Positions 11,101 to 26,100 of a stretch of 64,000 nucleotides of DNA are shown here, piece after piece. Below the pieces are notes generated by a model. It saw only the letters and a program-made list of their open reading frames with translations, was not told the DNA's origin and searched no databases. This DNA comes from Trichobilharzia szidati (Eukaryota; Platyhelminthes; Trematoda; Strigeidida; Schistosomatidae), in contig OX235279.1 in the NCBI GenBank assembly GCA_944472155.2, positions 156,138,199 through 156,202,198 on the forward strand. The letters are read 5' to 3'. The translations under genes were made by a program, and so were the position numbers. How positions within the stretch are numbered: the first letter of the stretch is position 1; the number at the start of each line of letters is the position of its first letter.

Positions 11101-14100
11101 TGTTTTGTGTAGCCTTATTTCTCGAAAGTAAGGTCGCAGTGATTGTGAACAGAAGTACAGTGTACCTACATTACTCTACTGCTTGTTTTTTTCAGAGAAT
11201 TCTATAAAGGCGATGTGTTACTACTTCATTGATGTTATCACCCGGGCGATTGTAGTTTTGTGAACGAGAGCATCTTGGGAACTGTTGGCATACTGACACT
11301 CACCTTGGTGATAAATTTATATTTCTATGAATAAATTTATCTGGATAGCTTTTCTTACTGAGTTATTCTCTCACTATCTTAAGTTCTTAATTAAAAGGGT
11401 AGTTTGAATAGATTACTTCAGCTCTATCATTCTCAAACTCCACTAAATTGCGTTTATATGGATTTATTTCACAGGTACAAAACTCAAAAGTGAGTATACT
11501 AACCGGTTGTATACCATCCTATTTCCTGGTCAGAAATTTATTATAATTTGTAATTTGGAAAAAAAACAAGTCATTAGATAAATCCACATTTTTGTATTTT
11601 TTCTTTTTCTGCAGAGTCATTCAAAATGTGTTACAGAAGCGTTTCTGAAATTATACAATGCTGGATTGATTTATCGTGATGAAAGCTTTGTATCATGGTG
11701 TTGTCACCTTCAGACAGCTATTTCTGATATTGAAGTAAGTTTTGTTTATTTTCGTCGCTTGGTTTTATCATCGATTTGAGGAGTACGCAATTTTTTAGTC
11801 ACTAGGTAGGTCCTTGGTTCGAATCTGAGGATTCATTTGGGAGGGGTAGTGTCTGCTTGGCGGTGAGGCACCTTGCTAGTCGTATATTCAGTGGACTCAC
11901 CCACTAAATATGTGGGAAATCTTCTTCCTAATATCTGAATATATATCAAACAGATTCAGTTTCTTTTTATACTACTGGACAGTCATCTTTTGAAACATAG
12001 GCTTCGGTGGCTTGGACATGTACTCCTAATGCCATCCCAGAGGAGCTCCTATACTGCTTTCCCTTCGTTAGCCCTAAGAATGAGTCGAAAAAGAGGATAG
12101 GTAGGTGATCATTGTATGATGTGGCGTAGTGGGATGAAGGGTATTTGTGTAAGCTTGATAGGTTAAATCGCAAATTGACCAAGATAGAGACTATTGGACA
12201 GCTGTTTCCTCATAGTTTAGGAATCTCTATGTAGCTCAAACTAATTGGCAAAGATTTCTTGAACTGACGGCAAGTTTAGGTTTGACTATTATGAACTCCT
12301 TTCCATCCTATGTAACCTAACGTTGCATAAAAAATGTCCCAACCATCTTAATCGATGTAGCTTCACAGCATCATGGATTAACTTTGCCTCCTTATCTAAA
12401 TAAGACTAGATGCTTAATCTCAATAATAATCAACCTATGATACCTCGTTACATGGTAGATAGAACGTAGACATCTATGATCTAAAACAGCTAGTTTTGTC
12501 ATATCTCCCACTTCCAATGGCCATGTCTTGCTGCCATATAGAAGACAAGAGATAATTGGCATACAGTACAAACGTTCTCTGATCGATAGTCAGTCGGATG
12601 TCATGTTCATCCCAGAGCTGATGTAGATTGGTAAAGGCCACACTAGCCTTTTGTATCCATGATGTGATCTCATCAACGATCTGTCAGTCCATGAGGCCTG
12701 ATGCAACTTCCCGAATAAGTGTATTGAACAACATACTCTACCACTGCCCTCTCTATCTTTGACTTAAAAGTCAATGTAGTTCAGCCCTGTATCATCATCT
12801 GACATTTAACAAGAGCCAATCAAACTTCAAACATCCGGAGATTTCTACTAAGATATTCAGAAGACTCTGCATTTTATCAGCATCTCCACTCACGAGGCCT
12901 ATACTATCCACGTATTCTAAGTTAACAAGACTTTCCTCTGCTGGTAACAGTTTAATCCCAAATTCGCTGAATTCAGTTAGGGTGAGTCAATTCCATTGAT
13001 ACGTCTATGATGAAATCAAACAGAAATGGGGATAGTGAGAATCCCTGACGGCGATCATTGGTTGTCATCATCATTTCAGGTAAGAAGTCATGACCAGTGG
13101 AGTCGGGTGTGAGGATACATATTCGCTGATGTTGCGTATCATAAATTATCAGAAGTTTGAATTTATAAGGTGGATGATGAACCAGCCCTATTGGTAATCT
13201 GAAATCTGAAGATCCTGAGCGATTCGATTTCCATCGGTTAGGGTTCATGGGTGCGGAATGATGATGATGAGTCAGTTCCAAACTAGGAGGACAGAAGTGC
13301 TGTTTAGCACTCCAGTGCTGGTCCCTCAAATGATTTCATTTTGGGATTTAACTTAACTTTAGTGTTGGTTTTGGTCTGCATAGTAGTGTAATATTTTGTC
13401 CAATGGAAGGTACCAAATATTTGACATAATCTACAATCTGAAGAATGACAATTAATTTTTGGTATATCAGTATTCTATCGAAAGTCTTTTTGTAAATTTT
13501 TATTGCTGTAAGCTTGTATATATGTATTTTTTGTTCTGTTACAGGTAGAATCACGTGAACTATCTAGCTCTACATTTATAAATGTACCAGGTTGTAAAGA
13601 ACCAATTGAATTTGGGATAATGGATTATTTCGCTTATCGGATAATTGATCCTCCAAATCGTTCGACATCATCACCTTCGCTGTCATCTTCATCGAAATAT
13701 CGACAGTTTGATGCAAGGTAATTATTTCACTTTGTATGTTGTCAAAATAAATCGCGTTGCGAACTGCTTTGAGTTAGAGAGTCTATGGAGACTGAAGAAG
13801 CTCTGGACAGCTGCTTTGTTCCAGTTTGGGAGGTTTGGCAGTGTACCCTGATGACGCCGTCTGGGGGTCGGAAACTATTCTGTTATCTGTGTTTTAAGTG
13901 ATTTGGTGACTATTTTTAGGTAGTGCAATGAAATCTACCAATGAAATCACAATGGACCTAGAATTCGAAATATTTGTCTATAAAAAGAGAGACATGTATT
14001 CTCATGATCACTATACAAGACGATAAGCTTGACTAATAGAGCATCTAAAATTCTCGGTCTAGTAATAATCCTAAGTTGTGCCTGGGAGAAATAAACCTGA

Positions 14101-17100
14101 GGAAATTAGGCAGGCTTTAGACCAAGAAGAGATTGTATTGATCATTTCTCCAAACTTTGCTAGATTATGGAACAAAGGCCTACTTACCAGTGTCCAACAA
14201 TTGGGATATTTCTTTACCTGAAAACTACATTTCACTCCCTTAATAGGGATATCATGTTGCAATGTCTAGCCGTTAACGGAGTGCCGAGAATGTATGTCGC
14301 ACAAATCGAAGCACTCTGTTTGAACTCGCTCCTCTGTGTAAGAGCTTACGTAGAGTTGTCATCTGCATTGTTGTCCGTTATACATGCTCACTGTCCCCAT
14401 TTCTGTTTGATTTCATCATAGACGTATCAATGGAATTGACTCACCCTAACTGAATTCAGCGAATTTGGGATTAAACTGTTACCAGCAGAGAAAAGTCTTG
14501 TTAACTTAGAATACGTGGATAGTATAGGCCTCGTGAGTGGAGATGCTGATAAAATGCAGAGTCTTCTGAATATCTTAGTAGAAATCTCCGGATGTTTGAA
14601 GTTTGATTGGCTCTTGTTAAATGTCAGATGATGATACAGGACTGAACTACATTGACTTTTAAGTCAAAGATAGAGAGGGCAGTGGTAGAGTATGTTGTTC
14701 AATACACTTATTCGGGAAGTTGCATCAGCCCTAATGGACTGACAGATCGTTGATGAGATCACATCATGGATACAAAAGGCTAGTGTGACATTTGTCAACT
14801 TACGTAATCTCTGGCGTAGATATAATATCTGCGTATCGATCAAAGAACGTGTGTAATGCATAGCAGAAGTTCACTCTGTCCTTCTCTATAGCTGTGAGAT
14901 ATCTCTATTTGAATCGAGAGGTATGAAGAAGCTGATTGTCTTTTTCCACAGGTCTTGGGTGGTATACCATCATGAGGAATATTGAAGTTGGGTTTGGGGT
15001 GTTAAATGAGGAGACAAGTCAGTTGATGAAGTTATGATGCTGGAGGAATTGAGATTGCTATGGCGTTGTGATAGTATGTTATCCCATATCAGTTTATTTA
15101 TTGGACATATCACAATTTAATTTTTACTGGAAGACGATGTTTCGAACAAAAATGATTATTGTTCATAATCATATCATATCATTTGTAAACATATACAACA
15201 TGGAAACTTAATTTTTGATAGTATTTATCGTAAGGGTAGTAGTAGCAGTAGAATTTTTTGGATGTCCGAGTTAGCAGGTATGTTTAATTGTTCTTGTTGT
15301 GCAATTACTCTCCTCCCCACCCCCACCTTATTTGATTCGACAAATAAAGCTTTAGTTGTCAATCTCTCTTTCTACTCCGTTACATTACATTTTAGGATTG
15401 TCATCTTATATGTTCGGTTCACCTTAATTGCATGTAGATCTGTAGTCTTACAAATAAGGTTAATTCATCTAAAACTGACTGGGTGTTTATGCCACGCTAA
15501 TTTAGTTGACCCCTACATACTATTTTGGTCTATGTATTAGACCTCACAGTCATTGTTTAACGGATCGATCCTTTCAAAGAAATGATTTGTTTCAAAGTGA
15601 GTTTTGTGTTGGGTTTAATTAATAATAATAGCTTTATTCTGAACAAGGTTTACGTAATGTACGGACTTTTCGGCGGATTTTATTACATGCTCATTTATCT
15701 TCGTCCAAGAGCTTTAAATAATGAGTTAATTGACATTGGATCGTGTGACATAGTTTTATCTAATCTGAAGCGCAAACCAACCTATCATTATGTGATATCC
15801 TTTCTTTTTCTCCTTCAAGAAATACACGACATTTTGGTTGGACGCCAGTTATAAAAAGTTCAGGAGTACGTTTTGCGAACCAAGTACACCATTGTGGAAC
15901 GGTCATCTCATGTATTGGGATAATCTGCAATCCATCAAGGATAATGCTTTTTATTGTGTTTTGTAGAAACTAGCGAATCAGCAGGTTTTAAATGTTTTAT
16001 ATGCTCTCGAGAGTAGACAATACTATTTGAGATCATACTTTAATAGATTTAAACAAACGGAATAGGAGAAACTACATGCAATATTTAAATGAATGTCAGC
16101 AAATTTTATTCCTTCTACACATAAGGTTTCACAGGTTCCATCTTTAGAGGAAGCAGTACTACTGGAGTGTTCTCTAAATTCACTATTGTGTGTTGGTCTT
16201 TTAATTTTACAATTTGTTTTGTAATAGACCGAATGAAATTATCGTGGCTACAACTCGGTTAGAAACAATGCTTGCAGATGTAGCACTAGTTGTTCATCCT
16301 GAGGATGAACGTTATCAACATTTCATTGGTTGCCACGTTGAACATCCGTTTTGTTCCAATGGGCGACGAGTTCTTCCAATTATAGCTGATGGCGAATTTG
16401 TGAAACCTGAAATCGGAACTGGTAAGAAGTATATACGTGTGCATATTATTATCATTATTATTAATATTTAAAACAAGCAGCATTATCCCCAAAGGGATTG
16501 TGCTGCATCTATATTTTAGCCTAACCTAACACATTTACCCTTCATCTCATGTAACCATGTCATAGACTGATCAGAGCTAGGGAACAGCCAACTGTATGGG
16601 AACCTCTGGGATGGCATTCATAGCACATGTCCAAGTCACCGTAACTGGTGTTCCAATGAAAGACACTCTCCAGTGCGTCCAAACACATATTGTCGGACCT
16701 CAGAACTACTTAGGTGATGATACCAGCAGATGCGGAGTTGCCGTACATCTTGAGCTCGTCGAGAGGTTAGGTCTCAGAAGTGTGGAGTAAGACTTCACAC
16801 ACTAATGCATTGTAAACTCGATGTTATTATTTATTATTTTATTATTTTTATTTTGATTACAGCTTGATTCCACACCGTATTTTCAGTTTAACAATTAGAC
16901 TGACATCCTGATGCCTGTAATAGTGATCCGCGTCGGTGCATACCTCATACGCTACAATGAAGTGTTTTCTACAACTATATAAATATATAATACTGTATTG
17001 ATGTTTTCCTAACTATTTTCCACTTTTCACTAGGTGTCGTTAAACTTAGTCCAGGTCATAGTCCTGTAGATTTCGAATTAGCTAAACGACACAACTTGCC

Positions 17101-20100
17101 AGTGATTACTATATTCGATAACTCTGGTTGTATCATAAATACTGCTGATGAATTTGCAGTAAGTTCTTTTGAGTTTTTCTTCCTGTTTTGTTGTTGAAAC
17201 GTATAACAATTTTTCGTACCTTCTGACTTATTTCAGTTTTGATTACGACTTGATCTCACAGTTAGAGAACAATTGAGAACTAGCAGGGAGTACTTCGTAG
17301 CTGTTTCACCTCCCTAGTTTGGAACTCAGGCTTTGAGACCTAGATTGTTCACTATTCAGCCCATGAATTCTAACTTCTGTCAATTTACGTTTTTAGTGCG
17401 ACCGCCAAGTGATGTCACCGAGAGAGTAGAGACTGATCTCGCTGTATGTCACCAATTGGCAGAAGTTATAATTCATTAGCCTTTTGATTCCGGCTGAAGG
17501 ATTTAAATGTCGTTTAGTGGTGGCGTACTGATGAATAGTCCCAAGCAAGGGTGAAACACCTGTCCATAACCCCTTAGTTTTATCAATCTGTGACCAAACT
17601 TGAAATAAATCAGATTCCTATAAGCTAACTGTTGAAAAGTTTTCAGATTTTTCGAATCTAATACAATGATCCTTTATCTGTGTGTTATCGTCACACACAC
17701 TTAGTTTTGTCGGGGTAACTGACTACTGTCTTATCCTCTCATACATGGAGTACGGGCAATTCGTTTTGTTATATATAGTACGTCGTATAGCCAGATTCTT
17801 TTTAAATTTCATCTATAGGGATTACCTCGTTTTCAAGCACGTCAACGCCTCGTTGAACGTCTCTCTGAACTTGGTTTATATAAATACAGAAAAGATGTCA
17901 GTGTTGACGGAGGAGATTGTACCATCCTACCGATATGTTCACGTTCTGGTGATATCATTGAACCAATGATAAGAAAACAATGGTTTATAAAGACAAAAGA
18001 TTTGGCGAAAGCTGCAATTGAAGTTAGTTTGATTGTTTTTCTCATTTTTTCTCAGTTTTGAGGGTATTTCTGTCCGCATTCGATTTGCATTTCCAAGTAG
18101 TATATTAATGCAGATATAAATATGGATATCATTTACAAGAATATCGAATAGTGGAAGAATAGAGTTAATAGTGAAGAGAAGAACTAGAAGATACTCGTGA
18201 AACAATGCAGAAAACATGAAAGGAAGATAAAGAAACACATGTGCATGTGCAAATCGTGATTCTGATGTATGTTAAACGTAGTTTGCCTATATCTATACAT
18301 TGCTTTGCTAATAAATAATTCCATTGACACATAATCTTGTGTTGTCTCTGCCTTCGGACAATGAAGATCACATGACTTGGATTTTTCGAAGAAAAAGATA
18401 TATGAAGATTCTTGAGGAACTTCGATGTTGTCATTGGTCTGGTTGGCCTCCAGTATCCGATGGCGAAAACGGTTGTGCTGGCGACGCTGTTGTGAGGCTG
18501 GGAGAAGGCGGTGTATAGCAGTGTGGAGCTAGCAGGTGGTGAGGAGACCTAGAAGGTATTAGTGGAAACATTGGTTGCAGGGTTTGACAGCCCGACAAAC
18601 GGACAGAAGGCAGTACAGCCGTCCCATGTCATGAAACTGATGCCTTGTGCCATGTCAACTGTAGCAGAAACCTTGGATCGCCTACAGAGTGTAAATTTGT
18701 TTACAGTTCTCAAATTGCAGTCAGCATACCGGGAAATACCGATAAAACAAGATGACAAAGATAAGACAACATTCATCGTGGAGCAGAAACAATATCGGTT
18801 TAAACTCAGGCCGTTTGCATTGACAGGTGCATCATTTACATTCAATATTCCTGATACTGATATACATATTTATATATGCATCTACATACTACTTACAATT
18901 CTTGTCGGTATCATTTGCCACACTGGTAGCCTGACTCTTAACCTTCTCTTTTTTTCCTGGCTTACTTACTGGCTAATGAACTGGGCTGGATTCTAAGAGT
19001 GTGTCGTCTGAGGATCAAACCCAGATCGAATCTTTCTAGGGAACAGTTGTTTTGTTCTGATTCTTACCTCTTCAATAGTGCGAATTACAAATTGTAGGTA
19101 TATATATATATATATATATTAAAATATATATGCGTTTCTGACAGAATTCACTGGTGTCATCAGAGTGACTTTACTTACGGTCATTACATCGTGGTATTGA
19201 GTAAATTGTATTATTTGTTTCTTGATTGGATCTATTGGGTTTCTGAAGCCGACAAAGTTTATCTCTGAGTGAGTTTGTCCTACTCAGGATACCTAATAAG
19301 ACTGGAGTTTAGTTGGCAGTTAAATGAAGCAAGACTACTAAGCCAATCAAATAACATCACGTTTTACTTCAGACATCATCGAAGCTTCATTTCTTGGAGT
19401 TGTAACATGTTGAAGGAGATTGAGCATTTTTCTTCAGTGTGATCAATGAATTAACGGAAAGTACAAAGTATCCTAGGAAAATAACAAGTGATGTCTTGTA
19501 AAAGAAGTAGTGATTATCGTGGACTTCCTGTGGGAACACTATCACTCAATTGCAGGGAATTCAAGTACATCCAGTTGACATATCCCGAGTGGGACGAAAT
19601 TCACATCTGTGACCGACTGACTGACTGAGTTTCAACTTAGAAGTTTGCACAGGTATGAAGCACTTAAAGTTGTCAAACTTCATATGGCATACAATAGCAG
19701 AGGAAAGGTAGAAAAAACAAATTCAAAATAACTGAATTCACGGAAATATCCGGGATAAAAAATAATTACAGTGAAAAATGCGAGGATCTAATAAATCTGG
19801 GAGAAGAGACAAAGATCCGATACATCTCTTCCATATGAGGACATTTTTGAGGAAAATCAAAAACATTTTCAAGACATTTGTTTCCAGCATTCTGGAGTCT
19901 TCAAACAGACGGCCTACACTTTGCCACGTGACTGGGTCAAAGCAACTGTTAAAGACTTCAGAAACTGATGCGAAGTTTTGGCCAGACCACCCGTAAGTCT
20001 CTTCCAACATGACCTTATACTGAACTACAATTTTTGTCGAGGAAGGTAAGGGCATGGTGTGCTTATCACCTCTTGTAGCTTCACAACCTGACCGACTGTC

Positions 20101-23100
20101 TGCCTCTCCCTCCCCAGCTAACACTGTACCCCTAATCTCAATATTATTACTCACTAAGGAGGATGGACGTGGTTGGTGAAAGACAGCTAGCTAGCCTTTT
20201 CGTATCTCGCACTTCCAGTGGCCATTATCTCACCCACAGTGACAAAACAGAAGGACAAAGCGAACTGCTGCTGTTGTGCACGTCTGTATGCACGTATTTT
20301 AATCGATATTCGGATATGATGACTGACAGAGGTGACGCTTTATTTGGCAAATATTACCCGAGACATTTGTATCCTTCATTGTCTGCTAGCCACCACTACT
20401 ACTACTCCTCTGATTATAGTAATACTGTTCACACTTTGTATACTTATGGTTTTCGTTTTTAAGGCTGTTCAATCTGGTCAAATTGAAATGATTCCATCCT
20501 ATCAGAAATTAGTCTGGTCAGAATGGTTGAATCCAGTGAACCATAAAGATTGGTGTATAAGTCGTCAATTATGGTGGGGCCATCCTATTCCAGCGTATAA
20601 AGTGAGTGCTTCCTTGAAGTTTTACTTTGTTCCTTTACTTTCTAAATTGGTTTTATATCTTTCAAGACGTTGAGTTGAAATAGGAAGGCTTGGCTATGCT
20701 GCCGAGATTTATACAACTTAAGTGAGAGCACACCAGAGACGAGATAGAAAGTAACGGTACATCAACACAATAATGTATGATTTCAAAAATCACCTGGGAT
20801 ATGTCAATTCGTTTGTAATCATGCTTGATAAAATAGTGGGCGTTCTTTTACATAGGCGAATTCTTATTGGTTTATTTCCAGACGCGAAATCGATCAGCAT
20901 ATCACTAGAGTATCCCTTTTTACAGAGCTTACTGTCGGCTAGCGAAAAAACAACGAAGCAAAATGTTTGGAGGTTGGTCAATGGGCCATCGAACCTTGAC
21001 CTCGTGAGTGAAGATTGGCAAGCACCCACTGAACTGTCGAAGCGCTATCCAAATGAGTAGTTTGTTTTGATTTCGGCGACGTGAGTAAGCGTTGGGAACA
21101 ATAAAGTCTGAATAAAATGTTAATAAATCCTTGCTGTTATGGGTTCTAAATCAGAGCAAGACATATCACTACTGGCCAGAATAGCCAGTTAGTAGACAAA
21201 TTATTCTGTTTGATAATGAATTATGAGAAAGCGTCTTCTAATAAGCACTCCTTAATTCGGCCTCCATAAACGACCTGGTACAACTCAGAGAGAGAGAGAG
21301 AGAGAGTAGAATTCGCTGTTTTGCTCGAAATGCCCTGCCAGGTTGGTCCTATCCACTGCCTTCATGCGGCTGAAGAGGGTTGTTCCCCACAAAGTGGAAG
21401 GGAGAATGTGAATGTCTGGCGCTTAGTCCTGGACTGGTTGGTACGTATTGTAGTTTTACCTGGGCGAGCTGAAAAACCCTAGTCATTCCAAACCTATGAT
21501 GTTTACGTGAATTCCAGAGCCTGATAGGTCCGGGAAACGATGGGAACTCAGCAGCTTCTAACGCCGGCTCCATTCCACTGTCTTGTAGATTAGATTTCAA
21601 GTCAAAGACCCCAGGCATGGCAGCCTCTTAAGACAACAACCACCTGCTTCGGTGTGAACATTCAAGTTGTGTAGCATCCCAGCATTCGTACAAACTATGA
21701 GACAGCAGTTAGTGTGGCACATCACTTGGTGCCCATGATGTTCCAAGTTTGTGTTTTAGTAATAATAAAAAACAAGGGTAAGAAATTAGGACTCCAGACA
21801 AATTCACCCTGTAATCTGCAGATCCTACACTAGTGAGTACTAGATTAATTTTCAACTTTTGCTCGTTTTCCGGGTTTCCGCAACTGGAATAATTTCAAGC
21901 TTGATTATGAACTAAAAGATCAGTTAGAAAAGCACTGGAAACCAACAGTATGAAGTACTGGACAGCTATTTAGTGCTAGCTTTGGACACCTTATCATCCA
22001 GATGGATCTAAGGGCTTCAACAGCAAATCTCCAATTCATTCGGTTCTCTGAAGTCCTCCACGATATCTCCATAAGCTTTCAATTCCCCCACCTTACACGC
22101 GGTCCTACCTCTCACTCTCGGACCAACGCCCAACACGTTGTTCACTTCCTATCTTGGTTCTACTTGACCGGTGGCTTATTGTGGCTCGTGGTTTCAATCA
22201 GCGGTCTTTTCAGAATGTTCATAAGTAAAAACACAGTTTTTGTTCAGCGAAGAAATTTCTTTTCAACGACTTCATTTTCAAGCTGTACAGTCGTATTTAT
22301 ATTACAGAAAAGGTCATTAAGTGGCACTTATTTAGTGCCACTTAATACCTTTTCTATTGTTTTCAGAATGTGTCCATTCGGTCCATCTCCATTTCCTTTG
22401 CCATATTTGTTGATTGGTGCTTATTCCCTCTGTCAGGCCGTATTGATTTTCATTATGGAGCCAGAAAAGTCAGCTGTTGATGATGAAAGAATGTTCTATT
22501 ATTTTAGAAATGCTTTCAGTGACGCGTTGACTAAGTCTCTGAACTAATATAGAAGCGCTTACTGATCTGACATTAGTTTTGAAAATCTGTCTTGCTTTTC
22601 CGATCTTGATTACATTTGATTTCCATCGGTTGTAGTTGAAATGATTTTGGTTGGTTAGGTATCTCTTCATCACCTCTTTCTTCGTCTCTATATTCACCTT
22701 AAAAGTCCTGTTCTAGCCGCCAGCCTGCGCATCTTCTTTGAGTTTGCGTGATACGAGATATAAAATTAAAAAAATCTATGCAGGCATATACATATGCAGC
22801 TGAAGAGTGTCACAGGAGAAGATACACGTGTCCCAAATGTGTTCCACTGCTAGTAAATAAAGTTACATATCTCTACTTTTGTTTTCTTTCCATAACTTTA
22901 ATGAGGAATAGTTTTTCCGCCCACCCTCCTCCCGTGCACGTTTTTTTAAAGGTTTTGTAAAATTAGGACAATTATTTATGTGGTAATTAATATATGTATA
23001 TGCGTATGCATCAAAAAGAAAGTCTTTCATGTCGAACTTTACGGAATTCATTTTCATCAACGTTGAAGAATACAACACACACACACACACACAATTTCTG

Positions 23101-26100
23101 GGATAATTTTCTCTAATGAAGTGAACTCCAACTCCTTCGTGGATTGCTCTGTTTAGAAGAGATGAGAAAGACGTTTTATGTGCATGGGCTATGTGTGTGA
23201 GTATGTGGATGAGTGATTAAGTGAGTGAGTAAGTAGGTCAATACTAACCAACCTGGTTCACACATATTAACTAATTTGATTGTACGAATTTCTGTGAAAT
23301 AATTTTAATCTTTTATTTTCCTCAAAATGAAATTTCAACTCCTCATTAATTTTAAATTAAATTAAGTTTGATTTTTTGAACTCAGTGAACCCCCTTTTGC
23401 TCCTAAAAAACGATTTTTCATCTAGGTACGTGGGAGGGGAGATTATAGGAGTCATGCTTCATTTCGTGTGATAGTTGGTAATAAATACTGTAATGACTAA
23501 AAACGGAAATGTTGTGGTCTGAAGGCCAAGCAACCGATCTGTGCGTTCTACTGTAAAGCCAGCAGACCACTACTTCCTTGAGTTATAGTCCCAGTTACAG
23601 AATGCTCCAGCTGACAGTAAAATGACAGTTATTTGCAATAAAATCTGCTCCACTATCTAACAATAACAACATATCGAAAACTCTAAATTACCTCAACGAT
23701 ACCGTTAGGCAGCTGCTATACAGATCAAATTAGATCTCAAATACATATCAAGTACTATACAACAGAATTATACAATCAGAATCAGCTGTATGAAGTACCT
23801 GAGAATCAAGTAGAATATGCAGATGAAGTTAACAGATGATATGCAAATGTCAGAACAATCATATACAGTCTAGGATAAAAAAGGATAATAATTACGAATT
23901 TTGTTGGAATGCCTGAATAAGAATCAATTTTTGTATCAATAGATCATTCATGGAGGGATGTCCCAAGCAGTTATTCTGTTACAAATACTACTTAGTTAGC
24001 CAGTTGCGCGTTCACAGGTGGAAGTCAGTATAAGTGGAATATGAGTTGAACCCAGAACCCATGTGATTCAAAGCGTCAGTGAACCACTTCTCCATAAGTC
24101 TTGGTTTCTTATGGAATGAGCTAACCGTCTGAGGACGACATGCAATAGATTCTTTGAGGAGAAGGAAGAAAAAAAGCTTGTGGTCAGTCGAGGCGCCGGC
24201 TAAAAAGCACCTGCAGAGAACAGGGGGAAGGGGAGATTTAACCCCAGATGTGAAGCCCTTTTTTCTGCTTGAAATCTAATCAACTACTCATAGTAGTGTA
24301 TATAGTTAAACATCGGCATCATATTGGTTTTCACGTATATATTGATAAATTTGGTATACAGTTTCCGTGAGTAGAACGTTGGTAGATAGTGATTCAGTGT
24401 CAGGGAAGAGTGTGAGTTCATTCGGTAAGTTGATATATTGTATACAGTCTAAGAATTGGAAGGTATCACAAAGCGAATGGTGGCATATCTGTTTTCTTAC
24501 ACGTTCTAAAATATCAGCGAACCATTTCGACATTGAATGATATAGGGAACCTGATTTGTCTAAATTTGGACAAAGTGGGAGATCGGGTTTGTGTTTCTTT
24601 AGTTTACCTTATAGTCTTGGTATTATGGATTCTTTAGGTTGAATGTGATTATAAATTTCATGGTTGATTAACTGTTCGGTTTTCATATTCTTGAGAACAT
24701 CAATGATCTGTATCTCAGTCTGTTCAGTTTTACTTCTTTCATTGGGCAGTTGAGAGAATTTATAATCACGAAATACTAGAAGTTTGAATGCATGGGCTAT
24801 TGGGTCGGGTCCCATGGGTTGAATGGTCTACAAGCTGATCTTATAACCGGAATGTCCTGGTTGCCAATCCCGGCTGATGTGTATTGCTGAAGTGTGCCAA
24901 GGAACGATGACGAAACAGGTGTCTAGTACTCCATTGTCGGTTTTCCGATGGTTCTCTGACTAATGTCACGTGATCAAACCTGTAAATTTGTAGTTGTTTC
25001 AGATAGTAGTTCGAACTATATGCCTTGTTTTCATGTCATAAACATCTCAGTTTCTAATATTTGTGTTTTCAGATTTCATTATCCAATCAGATAACTGAGC
25101 GTGATGGAAATGAATTTTGGATAGTTGCTCGTTCCATGGATGAGGCTGTGCAGAGCATGAATAACTCAAAATATAAATCCTGTGAATATCAGATAACACC
25201 AGGTAATATTTTTACTCTTGTCGTTTGTTCATGTATTTTTTAAAAACAATGACTGCTCAAAGAAGTGTAAGCTTCCTGGTTGGGGTCCCCGGTGTGGTAG
25301 AAACCAATGGCAGGAAATCGTTCTCAATGGCAAAGATACACTCGCTCTTTTGATTGATCATATCCTATAAAATTATATTGTTCTTACATATTACTATTTC
25401 TTTTTCATTCACTCACACTTCTGTTAATTATCTGTCCTTTGAATCTCCCTTTACTCTCTTCCTTTACTTCTCTTTACTTTGTGTGCTACATGGAGTTTGG
25501 CAACTCGAACTGCTACACATCTGTGCAAAGTTCTATGTTGAAACTAGTTAGACAGTGAGTATGCTATTGTATGCATTTCGCCCTCGTTGGTCTTTCTCTT
25601 ATTGAAATTCACTCTGTCCTCTGATGTGCAGAGAAAGAACCGCTGGGCTAATCACTTTACAGAAATCTTGATTTGTCCACTTCCACCACCAACAGCTTCA
25701 GAAACTACTGGTGAATACTGATTCTCTAACAAAAGCAGAAATGTTGAAGGACATGAAGTTACTGAAATTAAACTGAAAAGGCAGCAAGACCAGACGGAAG
25801 CACTGAAAAAGGAACCCAGAGTCCTTAGTGGGCATGCTCACATCACTGTTGCAGAATGTTTCGAACCAAGGAAGGATATCTACTGATTGGAAGAAGCACT
25901 ATTCTATAAAATTACCGTAGAAGTGTTTCGTAGCACTTTATGAGAACTAGCGCGGAATCATGCTCCTGTCCACAAGCTAGATTCAGGAAAAGCTCTAGAC
26001 GTCATCATCGAACACACCGTGGAGTAGTGGTCCCAACTGTTCACATTAACTTCATGGACTTTCTAAAGGCCGTCGACAGTGCTGTTCGTGAAGTAATTTG

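Noticed and set aside
13645..13851. Alternative + strand frame overlapping VARS exon 4
   Set aside because: It is a shifted frame over the Ser-rich coding sequence and the following intron, with no conserved protein.
18165..18434. Minus-strand frame of 89 codons after VARS exon 7
   Set aside because: AT-rich intron with no domain, poor codon pattern and no neighbouring exon.
19738..20154. 138-codon minus-strand frame as a gene
   Set aside because: No recognisable motif, and it partly overlaps a decayed LINE-like stretch. The intron splices cleanly over it.
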